Notes: generated by a model not told the origin, from the sequence alone. A stretch of 64,000 nt of DNA from Zestosphaera sp. (GCA_038843015.1 JAWBSH010000004.1:1-64000); one strand, 5' to 3'; positions 24,901-34,202 are shown, counted from the first letter of the stretch. Numbers and translations are program-made.

Positions 24901-25155
24901 CGAGGATAGCGGTGACTACGAAGCTCTTGTTGGGTTCCTGAGGCTCTACCATTATGCTGTTGTACAACTAGTGGTGAACAGACTGTGGAGTTTAGAGGAG
25001 ATGTCTTCTATAAGCACTCTCCACAGGATGTTCTACTCAGAGCATACCACGTGAAACAAGTCCATGTCTGCTCAAAACAGTAGTTAAAGCATGTAAGAAA
25101 AACGGTAGGAGAAAGCCTAGTCCTTTAGAGCGGGGAGAAAAATTAGTGACTTAAA
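24886..25155 (+). pseudogene. TnpB (IS200/IS605-type) N-terminal remnant, frameshifted
   Basis: From 24911 the frame reads GDYEALVGFLRLYHYAVVQL then VVNRLWSLEEMSS and TLHRMFYSEHTT before a stop at about 25052. This strongly recalls the N-terminus of crenarchaeal TnpB/OrfB proteins (FLRLYRDAVQLVVNRLW, ...LHRMFY...). A second frame continues with HVKQVHVCSK, and a third with VVKACKKNGRRKPSPLERG to a stop at 25155. At least two frameshifts and a stop separate them, and the catalytic RuvC and zinc parts are missing. TnpB is an RNA-guided nuclease of IS elements; this copy is dead. Confidence 0.75.
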
Positions 25156-25190
25156 AAGAAGTATACTACTTGATTACTACTTTTTTAGAA

Positions 25191-25199
25191 AATATTTAA
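25191..25199 (+). promoter_or_regulatory. TATA box of the Glu/Trp microprotein gene
   Basis: AATATTTAA, within AAAATATTTAAAACC. Its centre is about 25 bp before the ATG at 25220, which predicts a leaderless transcript starting at or next to the start codon. Confidence 0.55.
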
Positions 25200-25219
25200 A
25201 ACCCTCCACACACATAAAC

Positions 25220-25318
25220 ATGGTGTGCCTTATGTTTGAGGAAGAGTGGTGGGAAGAAGAAGAGGAGGAATGGTGGGAAGAAGAGTGGGAAGAGAGTGAA
25301 GAAGAGGAGTGGGAGTAA
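25220..25318 (+). CDS. 32-residue Glu/Trp-rich microprotein
   Basis: ATG 25220 to TAA 25316-25318. After MVCLM the protein reads FEEEWWEEEEEEWWEEEWEE and ends SEEEEWE: by my count 19 Glu and 6 Trp in 32 residues, no Lys or Arg. WW pairs at 10-11 and 18-19 and single W at 23 and 31 lie 4-8 residues apart, which would give an amphipathic acidic helix with a Trp stripe. It has a good TATA box at leaderless distance and its own stop before AT-rich DNA. Low-complexity purine-rich DNA could also produce such a frame by chance, so expression needs showing. No known family comes to mind. Confidence 0.55.
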   Translation: MVCLMFEEEWWEEEEEEWWEEEWEESEEEEWE

Positions 25319-25510
25319 ACCCACCTTCTCACTCGATTTTTAAGTTAAGACTTTATGAAGTGTTACAATGTGTTTGCTTCAATAACACGTTAGCTTAGTT
25401 CTTCCAACTACTAAGAGCAAGGCTTTTAGTTGTAAGTAGGAGAAGAAACGCGTGCTTTAACGACATATGAAGGCTGAGTGTCTAGCTTCTGATCATATTG
25501 ATAAATTTTA

Positions 25511-26425
25511 GTGAGTGAGTTGATGATAAATTTGGTGATTCACGTGAGGTTTAAGTCAGCGTCAATTCCTGTAGACGAGTCGGGAAGGCAGTATCACCTA
25601 AATTTGAGGAAGGGTGATGTGCCTAGGTACGTCTTACTTCCTGGTGATCCAGACAGGGTACCGTTCATAGCTAGTTTCTGGGATGAGAGTAAACTACTGA
25701 GCTCGCATAGGGAGTACGTTACCTACGTGGGCAAGTATAGAGGCGTTGATATAGCAGCTGTCTCTACCGGCATAGGAAGTCCTGCGACAGCCATAGCTGT
25801 TGAGGAATTATTGAGGGTAGGTGCTGACACGTTCATAAGAGTTGGAACGACTGGTGCTTTAAAGAAAGAAATTGAGTTAGGCGACCTGATAATAACGTCG
25901 GCTGCGGCAAGGTATGACGGGGTTAGTAAGATTTATGTTGATCTGGAGTACCCTGCCACAGCTTCATTAGATGTTCTCCTAGCTTTAATAGAAGCAGCAG
26001 AAGAACTCAGGGTCAGGTACCATGTTGGGATAACAGCAAGTAGTGACTCATTTTACGTAGGTCAGGGGAGACCGGGCTTCAAGAATTACTTACCTAGGCA
26101 ATGGTCTGATATACACTTAAGACTCGCTGAAGTAAACGTGCTTAATTTTGAGATGGAGGCCGCAACAATATTCACTCTAGCTAACATATATGGTGGTAGG
26201 GGAGGAGCCGTATGCGCGGTCATAGCTAATAGAGCTACGGACGAGTTCGCTCCTGGAGCAGGTATTGAGAACGCGGTTAGGGTGGCTAACGAAGCTGTGA
26301 AGATTTTGAAAGAGTGGGATGATTTAAAAGCAGAAAAGAAAGTTAGTTACTTGTCGGTAAGCACTCTGAGTGAGTGGTATTTGAAGAGTCGTAAACTAGA
26401 GAGGCGAGAACAAGGCGGTGGATAA
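25511..26425 (+). CDS. udp: Uridine/purine nucleoside phosphorylase
   Basis: 304 residues from GTG 25511 (ATG 25523 is an alternative). YVLLPGDPDRVPFIASFW holds the phosphate loop G-D-P-x-R, STGIGSPATAIAVEELLRVG is the PNP/UDP signature, FIRVGTTGALK the second phosphate motif, and VLNFEMEAATIFTLANIYG the nucleoside ribose-binding M-E. It splits uridine or a related nucleoside with phosphate to base and ribose 1-phosphate. The C-terminus has about 30 extra, charged residues. Two bases separate it from the amidohydrolase-like gene, so they are surely cotranscribed. Confidence 0.92.
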   Translation: MSELMINLVIHVRFKSASIPVDESGRQYHLNLRKGDVPRYVLLPGDPDRVPFIASFWDESKLLSSHREYVTYVGKYRGVDIAAVSTGIGSPATAIAVEELLRVGADTFIRVGTTGALKKEIELGDLIITSAAARYDGVSKIYVDLEYPATASLDVLLALIEAAEELRVRYHVGITASSDSFYVGQGRPGFKNYLPRQWSDIHLRLAEVNVLNFEMEAATIFTLANIYGGRGGAVCAVIANRATDEFAPGAGIENAVRVANEAVKILKEWDDLKAEKKVSYLSVSTLSEWYLKSRKLERREQGGG

Positions 26426-26427
26426 CT

Positions 26428-27528
26428 TTGGTTAAGGTCTTAGTAAGTAACGCGACGATAATGACTTTTTCTATGAAAGAGAAAATGTTGATAAATGAGG
26501 GGTTTGTCTTCTCAGATGATGGGAGAGTAGTTGTTGTTGGTTCTGGCGAACCTCCCGAGGAATTAAAATATCCTGAGTTACTCCTTACTGGAAAGGAGAG
26601 GCTAGTTATGCCAGGCTTTAGTAGCGCTTTCACGAATCTCTCGCTTTATTTGCTGAGATATAGGGAAGGTTTGCGAGACTTAAGCTCTGATATAGAGTAC
26701 TTGAAGAAAATAACGAGAGTCGACATGTACTTCCTTGCTGCTATGGCTTTCGCAGAGTTGATTTCTAGAGGGGTCACGACAGCTTTAGTAGTAGATGTTT
26801 ACTTGGATGAGGTTGCTAGAGCAGCTCATGATTTAAGCTTTAATGCTGTTTTAGCACCACCATTTAATTGCGGCTTAGAAGAGTTTGCTCCTGAGGCTGA
26901 ATTAAGGTTGCTGTTGAGTAGGTGGCATGAGAAAGTTGAGGGGATCAAGGCAGGGATTGCCGTGTGTGACGAGGCGAGTGAGAAGGTAGTCTCTTTAGCT
27001 AAGGAGCATAACCTAAGAATATTTCAGGTTGGTGGGCCGGTGAGTGATTATGAGGGGGCAGAAGTAGTTTTCGTGAACCCCTCGAAAGGTTCTGGGAAAA
27101 ACGTGATTAGGTGGGGACCTCAGCTAAGTGAGTGGAAACCTGAGGAAGGGTTAGGCGTGGGGGTGAGGCCCTCATACGATATGAGAGATGTAGTTAGGGA
27201 AGTCTCATACAAGACTTCTAGACACCCGATAGACGTGCTTTACTCAGCAATAGTTAGAAACCCTGTATTGATAGGCTTTAAAGACGTGGGACCGCTAGAG
27301 AGAAACCTGAAAACGAACTTGTTAATGCTAAACGCATCAGAACCTCCTGGCTGGCCGTTACCTAAGAATCTTGGCGGAGTAGCTAAGGCTGTAGTTGAAG
27401 GTAACCTAAGAGTAGAGACTGTTATACTTGATGACGAAATACTCGTAGACGGTGGTGAAACCATGACTATAGGCAATGACCTCATAAATAAGGCTAAGAA
27501 GCGCCTAGCTAGTCTTGTCCACGAATAA
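26428..27528 (+). CDS. Amidohydrolase-superfamily homologue lacking the metal ligands
   Basis: 366 residues from TTG 26428. Layout follows cytosine deaminase/ATZ-TRZ proteins: an N-terminal beta sandwich (LVSNATIMTF), RLVMPGFSSAFTNLSLYL at the start of the barrel, and a C-terminal return to the sandwich (VETVILDDEILVDGG). In active members the barrel start is PGxxNxHxH; here SAFTNLS has no histidine. The later GxD motif reads GVGVRPSYDMRDVV, without the aspartate in place. The Zn/Fe site is therefore gone. It may be a regulator, a scaffold or a decaying enzyme. Coupling with the phosphorylase suggests a link to nucleoside salvage. Confidence 0.75.
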   Translation: MVKVLVSNATIMTFSMKEKMLINEGFVFSDDGRVVVVGSGEPPEELKYPELLLTGKERLVMPGFSSAFTNLSLYLLRYREGLRDLSSDIEYLKKITRVDMYFLAAMAFAELISRGVTTALVVDVYLDEVARAAHDLSFNAVLAPPFNCGLEEFAPEAELRLLLSRWHEKVEGIKAGIAVCDEASEKVVSLAKEHNLRIFQVGGPVSDYEGAEVVFVNPSKGSGKNVIRWGPQLSEWKPEEGLGVGVRPSYDMRDVVREVSYKTSRHPIDVLYSAIVRNPVLIGFKDVGPLERNLKTNLLMLNASEPPGWPLPKNLGGVAKAVVEGNLRVETVILDDEILVDGGETMTIGNDLINKAKKRLASLVHE

Positions 27529-27648
27529 TAGATTCTTCTTCAAGAAAGACTACGTAGGAGGTAATGCAGCATAAGAGGTAGCGTCAAAAAAATTCAGGGG
27601 TATTGCGTTATTGAGAGGTTCTGCTACGAGTGTCAATTAATAGTTGAT

Positions 27649-27963
27649 GTGGTTAACAAGACCTTAGAAATTAATATCGGTTCTAGAGTTAGGGGGTCCT
27701 TAATTAAGGTTAGGGGGGAACTCCCTCTAGAGTCTCTAAACATGCTTAGGAAATCTCGAACTCTTAAGATGCCGCTAGAGAAGCTTAGGTCTATTAACAA
27801 GTACCGAGTTAGCAAGAAAGATACTAGCGTGTTTAAGTGCCTAGAAGACGAGGATTTGCAGCATAACTTGGCGGTAGTAGAGATAATCTATGAGGAGGGA
27901 GAAATAAAACTCTTAATAAACGATAACGAGGCATCAAAACTTACTAGAGTCTTTAGTAAATGA
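27649..27963 (+). CDS. Small hypothetical protein with uncertain start
   Basis: 104 residues from GTG 27649. The open frame continues upstream to about 27565 with protein-like sequence (IRGSVKKIQGYCVIERFCYE, then CQLIVDVVNK) that includes a CYEC pair, but no ATG, GTG or TTG lies there. GGAGGT (27557-27562) sits before an ATA in frame and an out-of-frame ATG (five codons). Either a rare start codon or a sequence frameshift is involved, or the upstream reading is chance. The body is basic then acidic (LRKSRTLKMPLEKLRSINKY). Family unknown. Confidence 0.55.
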   Translation: MVNKTLEINIGSRVRGSLIKVRGELPLESLNMLRKSRTLKMPLEKLRSINKYRVSKKDTSVFKCLEDEDLQHNLAVVEIIYEEGEIKLLINDNEASKLTRVFSK

Positions 27964-27982
27964 CTTGTAATGCAGTTAGTTA

Positions 27983-28456
27983 TTACTTCATTGCTACGTA
28001 GAGGGTTGACCTAGTCGCTTTAAGTCCGGGCTCGCCGTGCTTAACGTATTTAGTAGTCGGTGCGTACTCTCCAAGGTAATGACCTATCATTTCAGGAACT
28101 ATCTTGACCGGAATAAATTCTTTTCCGTTATAAACCTCGATTGTTAATCCAATCATCTCCGGTAATATGACCATATCTCTTACGTGGGTTCTTATTCTGA
28201 CGTTCTTACCTTGAGCCATCAGCTCTCTAGCTTTCCTAACTTCTCTAAGTAGCTTTATTCTGGGCGATTCTTCAATCCCATACTCTCTGCGTTTACGCAT
28301 TATCTCCGTAGAAGACTCTCGTAATAATGACCGTCTAGCTCTTGCAGGCAGGACCTGGATTAACTGATCCATTGGCATACTAAGTAATTCTTCCAATGTC
28401 TTGCCCCTATACTTGAAGCGCTTCCATTCTGGGGGTATCTCTATACTCGTCGTCAC
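27983..28456 (-). CDS. rps19: 30S ribosomal protein uS19
   Basis: 157 residues. [19 protein letters not shown]-type N-terminus is archaeal/eukaryotic; [20 protein letters not shown] and [20 protein letters not shown] are the universal S19 motifs, with C-terminal [12 protein letters not shown]. It lies at the head of the small subunit contacting S13. In most archaea rps19 stands between rpl2 and rpl22 in the S10-type operon; here it is alone between a hypothetical gene and a redox protein. Confidence 0.97.
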   Translation of the reverse strand: MTTSIEIPPEWKRFKYRGKTLEELLSMPMDQLIQVLPARARRSLLRESSTEIMRKRREYGIEESPRIKLLREVRKARELMAQGKNVRIRTHVRDMVILPEMIGLTIEVYNGKEFIPVKIVPEMIGHYLGEYAPTTKYVKHGEPGLKATRSTLYVAMK

Positions 28457-28605
28457 TGATTACACCTAAAATAAGGAATATCCAGAGCTTAAAAACTAAA
28501 TATCCTTAAGTAATTACGTTTAGTTATGTTGTTTCTGGGTCTTAATAAGGGCAGGCAAGCTTATAATTTGGGAACTCTTGTATTAATCTTAGAGGGTGTT
28601 AAGGC

Positions 28606-29385
28606 ATGGGGTACGAATGGATCGATGAGATGTTTAAGGTTGGCATAAGTAAAGAAGACTTAGAAGAGCTTGAAGCAACGTTGAAAGACATGAGGGAGCC
28701 CGTAGAAGTCTACACTTTCGTTGACAGTGCCTGCAGATACTGCTCTAACACTATAAGACTTATTGATACCCTATCAAGCGTTAGCCCCAAGATAGGTGGG
28801 TCTAGCTTAATAAAACATAAAGTTGTTAAGAGAGAAGCAGACGCTGAAGGGTTCTTCAAGAGATTCAACGTCTCGAGAGTCCCTACAGTCTTAATGATTG
28901 AAGGTCACATAAAGTATACTGGAATGCCGGCAGGCGAGGAGATTAGGGGATTAATTGAGACTTTAATTAGGTTAAGTACTGGCGACTCAGGACTAAACGA
29001 AAATACGGTGAAGGGAGTAGCAAATCTGAAGGCCCCTGTTAAAATAGACGTCATAGTCACGCCAACATGTCCTTACTGTCCTTATGCCGCCTTACTAGCT
29101 AATATGTTTGCTTTCGAATCATATAGGTCGGGAGGTAAGCTAATCACGGCTGACATTATAGAAGCTTACGAGAATCCAGACATAGCAGACAAGTACGGAG
29201 TCATGTCAGTTCCGACAATAGCAGTAAATGGTGAGGTAGAGTTCATAGGTGTGCCTTATGAGGACCAGCTACTAGAGAGGGTATTAGAACACTCAAAGAG
29301 AGAGTACCTGAAGAAAATTAAGAAAGAAGAGTACATGAGAATACTGAGAGAATTAGCAGAGGACACGGAAAGCAAGAAAGAGTAG
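28606..29385 (+). CDS. pdo: Protein disulfide oxidoreductase (tandem thioredoxin folds)
   Basis: 259 residues, two thioredoxin-like halves. The first active site is SACRYCSNTIR (C-R-Y-C, near residues 43-46), the second TPTCPYCPYAALLAN (C-P-Y-C). cis-Pro motifs VSRVPTVLMI and VMSVPTIAVNG follow each. Such PDOs make, break or shuffle disulfides in the cytoplasm of hyperthermophiles, whose proteins are disulfide-rich. It ends 7 bp from the converging ribonucleotide reductase gene, whose C-terminal CxxC would be a plausible client. Confidence 0.93.
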   Translation: MGYEWIDEMFKVGISKEDLEELEATLKDMREPVEVYTFVDSACRYCSNTIRLIDTLSSVSPKIGGSSLIKHKVVKREADAEGFFKRFNVSRVPTVLMIEGHIKYTGMPAGEEIRGLIETLIRLSTGDSGLNENTVKGVANLKAPVKIDVIVTPTCPYCPYAALLANMFAFESYRSGGKLITADIIEAYENPDIADKYGVMSVPTIAVNGEVEFIGVPYEDQLLERVLEHSKREYLKKIKKEEYMRILRELAEDTESKKE

Positions 29386-29392
29386 TGTTTCA

Positions 29393-31978
29393 TCAATACT
29401 CGCATGTGAAGCAGTCTCCTAACTCGCCTTCCTGGAGAGCGTACCTGGTAGCAATCCTATACCTCACTTGAGTTTTTCTCTCAGCTTCTGGAGTAGCTTC
29501 AGTGACTCTCGCGGCGCTTTCCGTGGCTTCACTCTCCCTGCGTGTGGCTTCTGGGGTAGCTTCAGTAACTCCCTCTACTTTTCTTTCTCTAGCTATTCTG
29601 CGGGTCAATTTAGCACCGAAGTATATGACTTGCTGTGTCTTACTCCTATCTCTATAGATTGTTATCCCCTTACAACCCAGCTTCCAGGCAAGCAAGTACA
29701 CGTTTTTCACATCATCTACGCTGACTTCAGCCCTCATGTTGACCGTTTTACTTACTCCAGCATCAACCCATTGCTGCCACGTAGCTTGATGTAACACGTG
29801 CCACGAAGGCTCTACGTCATGAGCAGTCGCGAATATTTCTCTAAGCTTCTTAGGCATGTACGGGTTATGTCTTATAGAGCCTGACTCAGCTATGAGGTTG
29901 ACAACTTCCGGGTCGTCAAGACCGTATCCCCTCAACGCGTCAAGGAATAACGTATTGACTTCAATGAATGTCCCTACAGTTACTACTCGAGTGAACGCTA
30001 AAGCAAATATAGGTTCTATAGATGATGAGGTTCCAGCTATTATTGAGATAGTTCCGGTCGGAGCTATAGAAAGTAGCGTGGCATTCCTTAAACCGTGTTT
30101 AGTCATCTCTGAGCGTAACTCATCCCAACTAACTTGAGGTCTCATCTTAACGAGCGTCTTAACATGGTCTGAGACCTTAAATTCAATGCCTGCAGTCGCG
30201 AGCAACTCATCAAGTGACTTGGTAGTTAACCAGAAGGGTCTGTAGAGTTTGGGATTCCAGGCAGGGAACGCTCCTTTCTCAGCAGCTAACTCTATTGAGG
30301 CTTTATAAGCGTTGTAAGCTATCCACTCACCCAGGTAGTAAGCTAGATACAGCGCGTCAACGGAATCGAAGGGGATGCCCAGCCTTATGAGCATATGAGC
30401 CCAGCCCATCACGCCTAAACCAACCTTCCTCGTACGCTTAGTAGCTTTCTCGAGTTGTGGTAACGGCCACTTAGCAACATCAATAACGTTGTCTAAGAAC
30501 CTCACAGCAACTCTAACGTCATAACCTAAGCTATCCCAATCAATGACTGGATTGCCGTTTACGTAGTGTACGTATCTCTCTAGGTTAATACTACCAAGAT
30601 TGCACGATTCCCACTCTAGCAGAGGTTCCTCTCCACACGGGTTAGTAGCGTTTATCTTGCCTATGTACCATGTGGGGTGTCTCCTATTGATTGTGTCTAT
30701 GAAGAGTAGACCTGGATCCCCCGAATCCCAAGCATTCTTGACTATCTCTTGAAAGAGTGTCTTAGGGTCTTCCCAACTAACTATAGCATTTTCTCTCTCA
30801 GCTATTGCAAGAGCTTCATCCCAAGTTATTATGACGGACTCGTCTAGAGGTATTGACCCACCATGTTCTTCAAGCTCATCAAGTATAACTTCCTGAACCC
30901 ACTCTTCACTCATGTAATGCCTCGCCCAAACAACCGCATATTTTCTAGAGTCGCTACTACCGTCGATAGAAGTCTTGCGCGGGTTAATCAAGGGTACTGG
31001 CCTATTCTCGGCTAAGTGCTTGAAGAACCAGTCATAAACACCCACTGATATATTAAAGTTTTGGAGTGCCTTATCTTTAAGTTCTCCTGACTTACTCTTA
31101 ATAAACTTCATTATGTCAGGATGCCACACATGTAAAGTACCCATATTAGCTCCTCTTCTGCGTCCTCCCTGCTTCACCACATCCGTGTTCACGTCGAAGA
31201 GCTTCATGAACGAGAGAGGTCCTGAAGCCACGCTAGCAGTGGTAGAGACTACATCTCCTTCAGGTCTGAGCTCAGAAAATGAAAAACCAGTACCGCCACC
31301 TTGCTGGAAAACTATAGCCTGAGCTCTAATAGCGTCGTATATTCCCTCACCCTCGGGCGTCACCATAGAGTCTCTAACAGGTAGAACGAAACACGCTGAA
31401 AGGATGCCTAATCTAGTTCCAGCATTCATTAAGGTTGGTGAGTTTGGTATAAACTTTAATTCAGACATTAGCCTGTAAAATTCATTAAACCACTTTTCAC
31501 GATCTTTCGTCTCAGCACTAGCTATGTGTTTAGCTACTCTCTCAAAAAGCTTCTTTGGGGTCTCAACAAATTTTCCACTCGAAGGGTCCTTAAGTAGGTA
31601 CCTGCTCGACAAAACTTTTAGCGAGTAGTAACTCAGTCGAGAGTCCTCGGGGCTGAATTCAGTCCATGCGTTCTTCCCATACACGTCGTTATAGATCCTT
31701 GCAAGAAGATAGTGCCGTGCGGCTAACTCATACCTGGAATCCAGCACGACCTTACTAATGAAGGTCTTCTCTACTAGGTCAGCTATCTTACTCGTAGTTA
31801 GCTTATCTGTCACCTTTAAAATCTCAGACATTAACTCATCCATAACTCCAGATATAGCTGACGGGTCATTGAGACCGGCAGAACCCATAGCTAGGTGAAC
31901 AGACCTGGTAAGCTTATCTAGCTTAAAAGACTCAATAACGCCACTTCTCTTAGTAACGCGTAAAGTCTCCAAATCCAT
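29393..31978 (-). CDS. nrdJ: Adenosylcobalamin-dependent (class II) ribonucleotide reductase
   Basis: 861 residues. N-terminal ATP-cone (about 1-90: [20 protein letters not shown]), then the ten-stranded barrel. [16 protein letters not shown] holds one redox cysteine, [14 protein letters not shown] the thiyl radical N-x-C-x-E plus the following cysteine region CNLGSINL, and [18 protein letters not shown] the finger-loop/substrate phosphate site. The C-terminal tail ends GDCFTCEY, the mobile CxxC that re-reduces the active site. Before it a linker carries an imperfect repeat ([22 protein letters not shown]). It makes dNTP precursors without oxygen and needs B12. A TATA box CTTCTTAAGATATT lies near 32010. 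Confidence 0.96.
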   Translation of the reverse strand: MDLETLRVTKRSGVIESFKLDKLTRSVHLAMGSAGLNDPSAISGVMDELMSEILKVTDKLTTSKIADLVEKTFISKVVLDSRYELAARHYLLARIYNDVYGKNAWTEFSPEDSRLSYYSLKVLSSRYLLKDPSSGKFVETPKKLFERVAKHIASAETKDREKWFNEFYRLMSELKFIPNSPTLMNAGTRLGILSACFVLPVRDSMVTPEGEGIYDAIRAQAIVFQQGGGTGFSFSELRPEGDVVSTTASVASGPLSFMKLFDVNTDVVKQGGRRRGANMGTLHVWHPDIMKFIKSKSGELKDKALQNFNISVGVYDWFFKHLAENRPVPLINPRKTSIDGSSDSRKYAVVWARHYMSEEWVQEVILDELEEHGGSIPLDESVIITWDEALAIAERENAIVSWEDPKTLFQEIVKNAWDSGDPGLLFIDTINRRHPTWYIGKINATNPCGEEPLLEWESCNLGSINLERYVHYVNGNPVIDWDSLGYDVRVAVRFLDNVIDVAKWPLPQLEKATKRTRKVGLGVMGWAHMLIRLGIPFDSVDALYLAYYLGEWIAYNAYKASIELAAEKGAFPAWNPKLYRPFWLTTKSLDELLATAGIEFKVSDHVKTLVKMRPQVSWDELRSEMTKHGLRNATLLSIAPTGTISIIAGTSSSIEPIFALAFTRVVTVGTFIEVNTLFLDALRGYGLDDPEVVNLIAESGSIRHNPYMPKKLREIFATAHDVEPSWHVLHQATWQQWVDAGVSKTVNMRAEVSVDDVKNVYLLAWKLGCKGITIYRDRSKTQQVIYFGAKLTRRIARERKVEGVTEATPEATRRESEATESAARVTEATPEAERKTQVRYRIATRYALQEGELGDCFTCEY

Positions 31979-32134
31979 TCACCAAGTTTTCTTATTTCTC
32001 CCCCAATATCTTAAGAAGTTTGGGAACTCATAAAGCCTAACCTTCTTAGAATTAACGTATTACTAAACATTAATCAAGTCAGAATACTGAAATAGTCCGC
32101 TAAGTAAAGAAGATAATACTATACTCACTATGTC
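31979..32134. other. Promoter region of nrdJ and spacer behind cdvC
   Basis: AT-rich. It holds the nrdJ promoter on the minus strand and GGTGA before its ATG. Nothing else is recognised. Confidence 0.35.
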
Positions 32135-33283
32135 TTAAACAGCCTTAAACTTGGAATCCCATGTTTCGTAAACCTTAACTAACTCTTTATTAACGCTAGG
32201 CCTTCTCTCCTTTATAGCTTCTATGAAGTCCTCCTTACTTATTGGTCTCGGGCTTCCTGAACCGCCACCCTTCGCGAAAAACTCTCGCACGGTCCTTAGA
32301 TGCGCGCTCATAACTATGTCTCTTATGTCACTAGCTGTGTAGCCGTCTAACGAATCAGCTAATTCGTCTAAGTTAACGTCAGGCGATAAATTCAGGGGCG
32401 AGGTATAGAGCTTGAGTAGTTGTCTTCTAGACTCTTTGTCAGGTAGCGGGACGTAAATCCTCTTCTGAAATCTTCTTATGAATGCTTCATCAAGTTTCCA
32501 AGGTTTGTTAGTAGCAGCTATTACGTAAACTAGTCTCTGCTCATTACCCTTGTCTTGCAATCCGTCCATCTCTTTAAGGAATTGAGTCCTGACTCTTACT
32601 TCTCCGCCAATCTCGCTACTAAAGATTCCGAAAAGTGAATCTACTTCATCAATGAATATTATGACTGGCTTAGACTCGCTTGATGAGACTTCCCTTGCCT
32701 TACTAAACAGTAAGGCAACCTTACGCTCAGACTCCCCAAGCCATTTAGACATTATCGAAGCAGCATCAACATGTATAAAAACTCCCTCAATCTCGTTAGC
32801 TACGGCTGCTGCAATGTATGTCTTGCCGCACCCTGGCGGGCCGTAGAGGAGTATTGCTCTAGGCCACCCTAGAGGGAACAAGTCAGGTCTTTTGGTCGGA
32901 TATATTATGGACTCGTATAAAGCTCTCTTCACTTCATCTAGTCCTGCAACCTCGTTGAAGCGTACCTTAGGCTTCTCTCTAACTATTAAATCTTCAATCT
33001 CTTGATCGTAGTTCTCCTCTCTAACAGACCCTGATGAAGGGAGGGGTGAGGTTCTGAAACGTTCTAAGTCTCTTATCCTTTTCTGGTATTGTTTGATCCA
33101 GTCCTTATATATTGTGTTTAGGGGGTTCTCAGGATACAGTTGTATTATTTTAGTCAGTACTTCTATAGCGTTCTTATAGTTTTTTACTGCTTCACCGTAG
33201 TTCCCTTCTCTATCATTCATTACTGCCTGTACTGCATAATGCCTAGCAATATTCTCTAGGTAAGGCAATGAATTACTGCTCAC
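32135..33283 (-). CDS. cdvC: CdvC, Vps4-like AAA+ ATPase
   Basis: 382 residues from GTG 33283. N-terminal MIT domain (about 1-75: ENIARHYAVQAVMNDREGNY then AVKNYKNAIEVLTKIIQLYP) that grips CdvB tails. AAA+ part: Walker [15 protein letters not shown], Walker B VIIFIDEVDSLFG, ATNKPWKLDEAFIRRFQKR with the sensor and arginine fingers, and a Vps4-type C-terminal helix region. It pulls apart ESCRT-III filaments during cell division and vesicle release. Last gene of the cdvABC operon, 24 bp after cdvB. Confidence 0.97.
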   Translation of the reverse strand: MSSNSLPYLENIARHYAVQAVMNDREGNYGEAVKNYKNAIEVLTKIIQLYPENPLNTIYKDWIKQYQKRIRDLERFRTSPLPSSGSVREENYDQEIEDLIVREKPKVRFNEVAGLDEVKRALYESIIYPTKRPDLFPLGWPRAILLYGPPGCGKTYIAAAVANEIEGVFIHVDAASIMSKWLGESERKVALLFSKAREVSSSESKPVIIFIDEVDSLFGIFSSEIGGEVRVRTQFLKEMDGLQDKGNEQRLVYVIAATNKPWKLDEAFIRRFQKRIYVPLPDKESRRQLLKLYTSPLNLSPDVNLDELADSLDGYTASDIRDIVMSAHLRTVREFFAKGGGSGSPRPISKEDFIEAIKERRPSVNKELVKVYETWDSKFKAV

Positions 33284-33307
33284 ATCTAATCACCTTAACC
33301 TAAAAAC

Positions 33308-34183
33308 TCAAAATACTATCTTGTTTTGTTCTCGCAACCTATTCAGTGCTTTATAGACTTCTTCCTTGCTCACGCCCAGCATATCTTTAAAATGATTCAC
33401 GTCTACGAAGCCGTTATGAGTTATTATGTACTCGAGTAGTGCTTTCTCTAGCAGATTCTGGTCAACCATCTTGGACCTGTCTGATTGCTTACTTGGTTGT
33501 GTAATAGCTTCTACCTCCTTCTTAATCTTATCTTCGAGATTCCCTCTAACCTTAACTGGTAGCAGTATGTCTACAGGTATTTCAGGCAGTTGAGATTTTA
33601 TTGTTTCCTCAGCGGCTTTCTCTATTTCTTGAAGTAGCTTCTTAGCTTCAGGTGTGTGCTCAATTATTTCTTCAGGTTTTAACTTGGTGTAGTCTGTCGT
33701 AGACGCTATGACTCTCCTAGACTCGCTAATTAAGCTATCTATATTGTAGGCCAGGTTAGGTACTAAGTCTTTCACGTAGTCTTTAGCGACTACCAGAAGA
33801 TTAGAAACTTCTATCAAGTGGTGCGACAAGTTACTTACGTCTTCTAGAGTCTCAAGCCTTAGCTTCACCTGCTCAAGCACCTTCTCTACGACAACTAACT
33901 TAGTAGTCATTTCCCTAACTTGAGTAGCCTCGTTAGCGTATATGAGCGCACGGTCTTTCTCCTTACCTATACTGGCCGAAATAGTTGCTTTAACTAAGTG
34001 GTCGTACCTGCTTTTTAATCTAGCTACGGTATCTGAGACTTCCTGCTTAGCTGAATCGACGTGTACTATGAGGAGCGAGATAAACTTCTTAGGATCTACT
34101 TTAGACCCTCCTTTAATTCTTCCTACGAGGCTACTAAACCACTTAAAGACCCCTACATCCCCGCCTCCGCTAGCGATGCTCAA
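33308..34183 (-). CDS. cdvB: CdvB, ESCRT-III (Snf7-domain) protein with winged helix
   Basis: 291 residues from TTG 34183, with GGGGTGAG just upstream. Residues 30-200 are the helical ESCRT-III core (KKFISLLIVHVDSAKQEVSD, ATQVREMTTKLVVVEKVLEQ). QLPEIPVDILLPVKV resembles the proline-rich MIM2 that binds the CdvC MIT domain. The C-terminal 55 residues (NLLEKALLEYIITHNGFVDV, GVSKEEVYKALNRLREQNK) form the winged helix that binds CdvA. It polymerises at mid-cell. Further CdvB paralogues are not in the window. Confidence 0.96.
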   Translation of the reverse strand: MSIASGGGDVGVFKWFSSLVGRIKGGSKVDPKKFISLLIVHVDSAKQEVSDTVARLKSRYDHLVKATISASIGKEKDRALIYANEATQVREMTTKLVVVEKVLEQVKLRLETLEDVSNLSHHLIEVSNLLVVAKDYVKDLVPNLAYNIDSLISESRRVIASTTDYTKLKPEEIIEHTPEAKKLLQEIEKAAEETIKSQLPEIPVDILLPVKVRGNLEDKIKKEVEAITQPSKQSDRSKMVDQNLLEKALLEYIITHNGFVDVNHFKDMLGVSKEEVYKALNRLREQNKIVF

Positions 34184-34202
34184 ACCTCACCCCTCCATGA
34201 CG

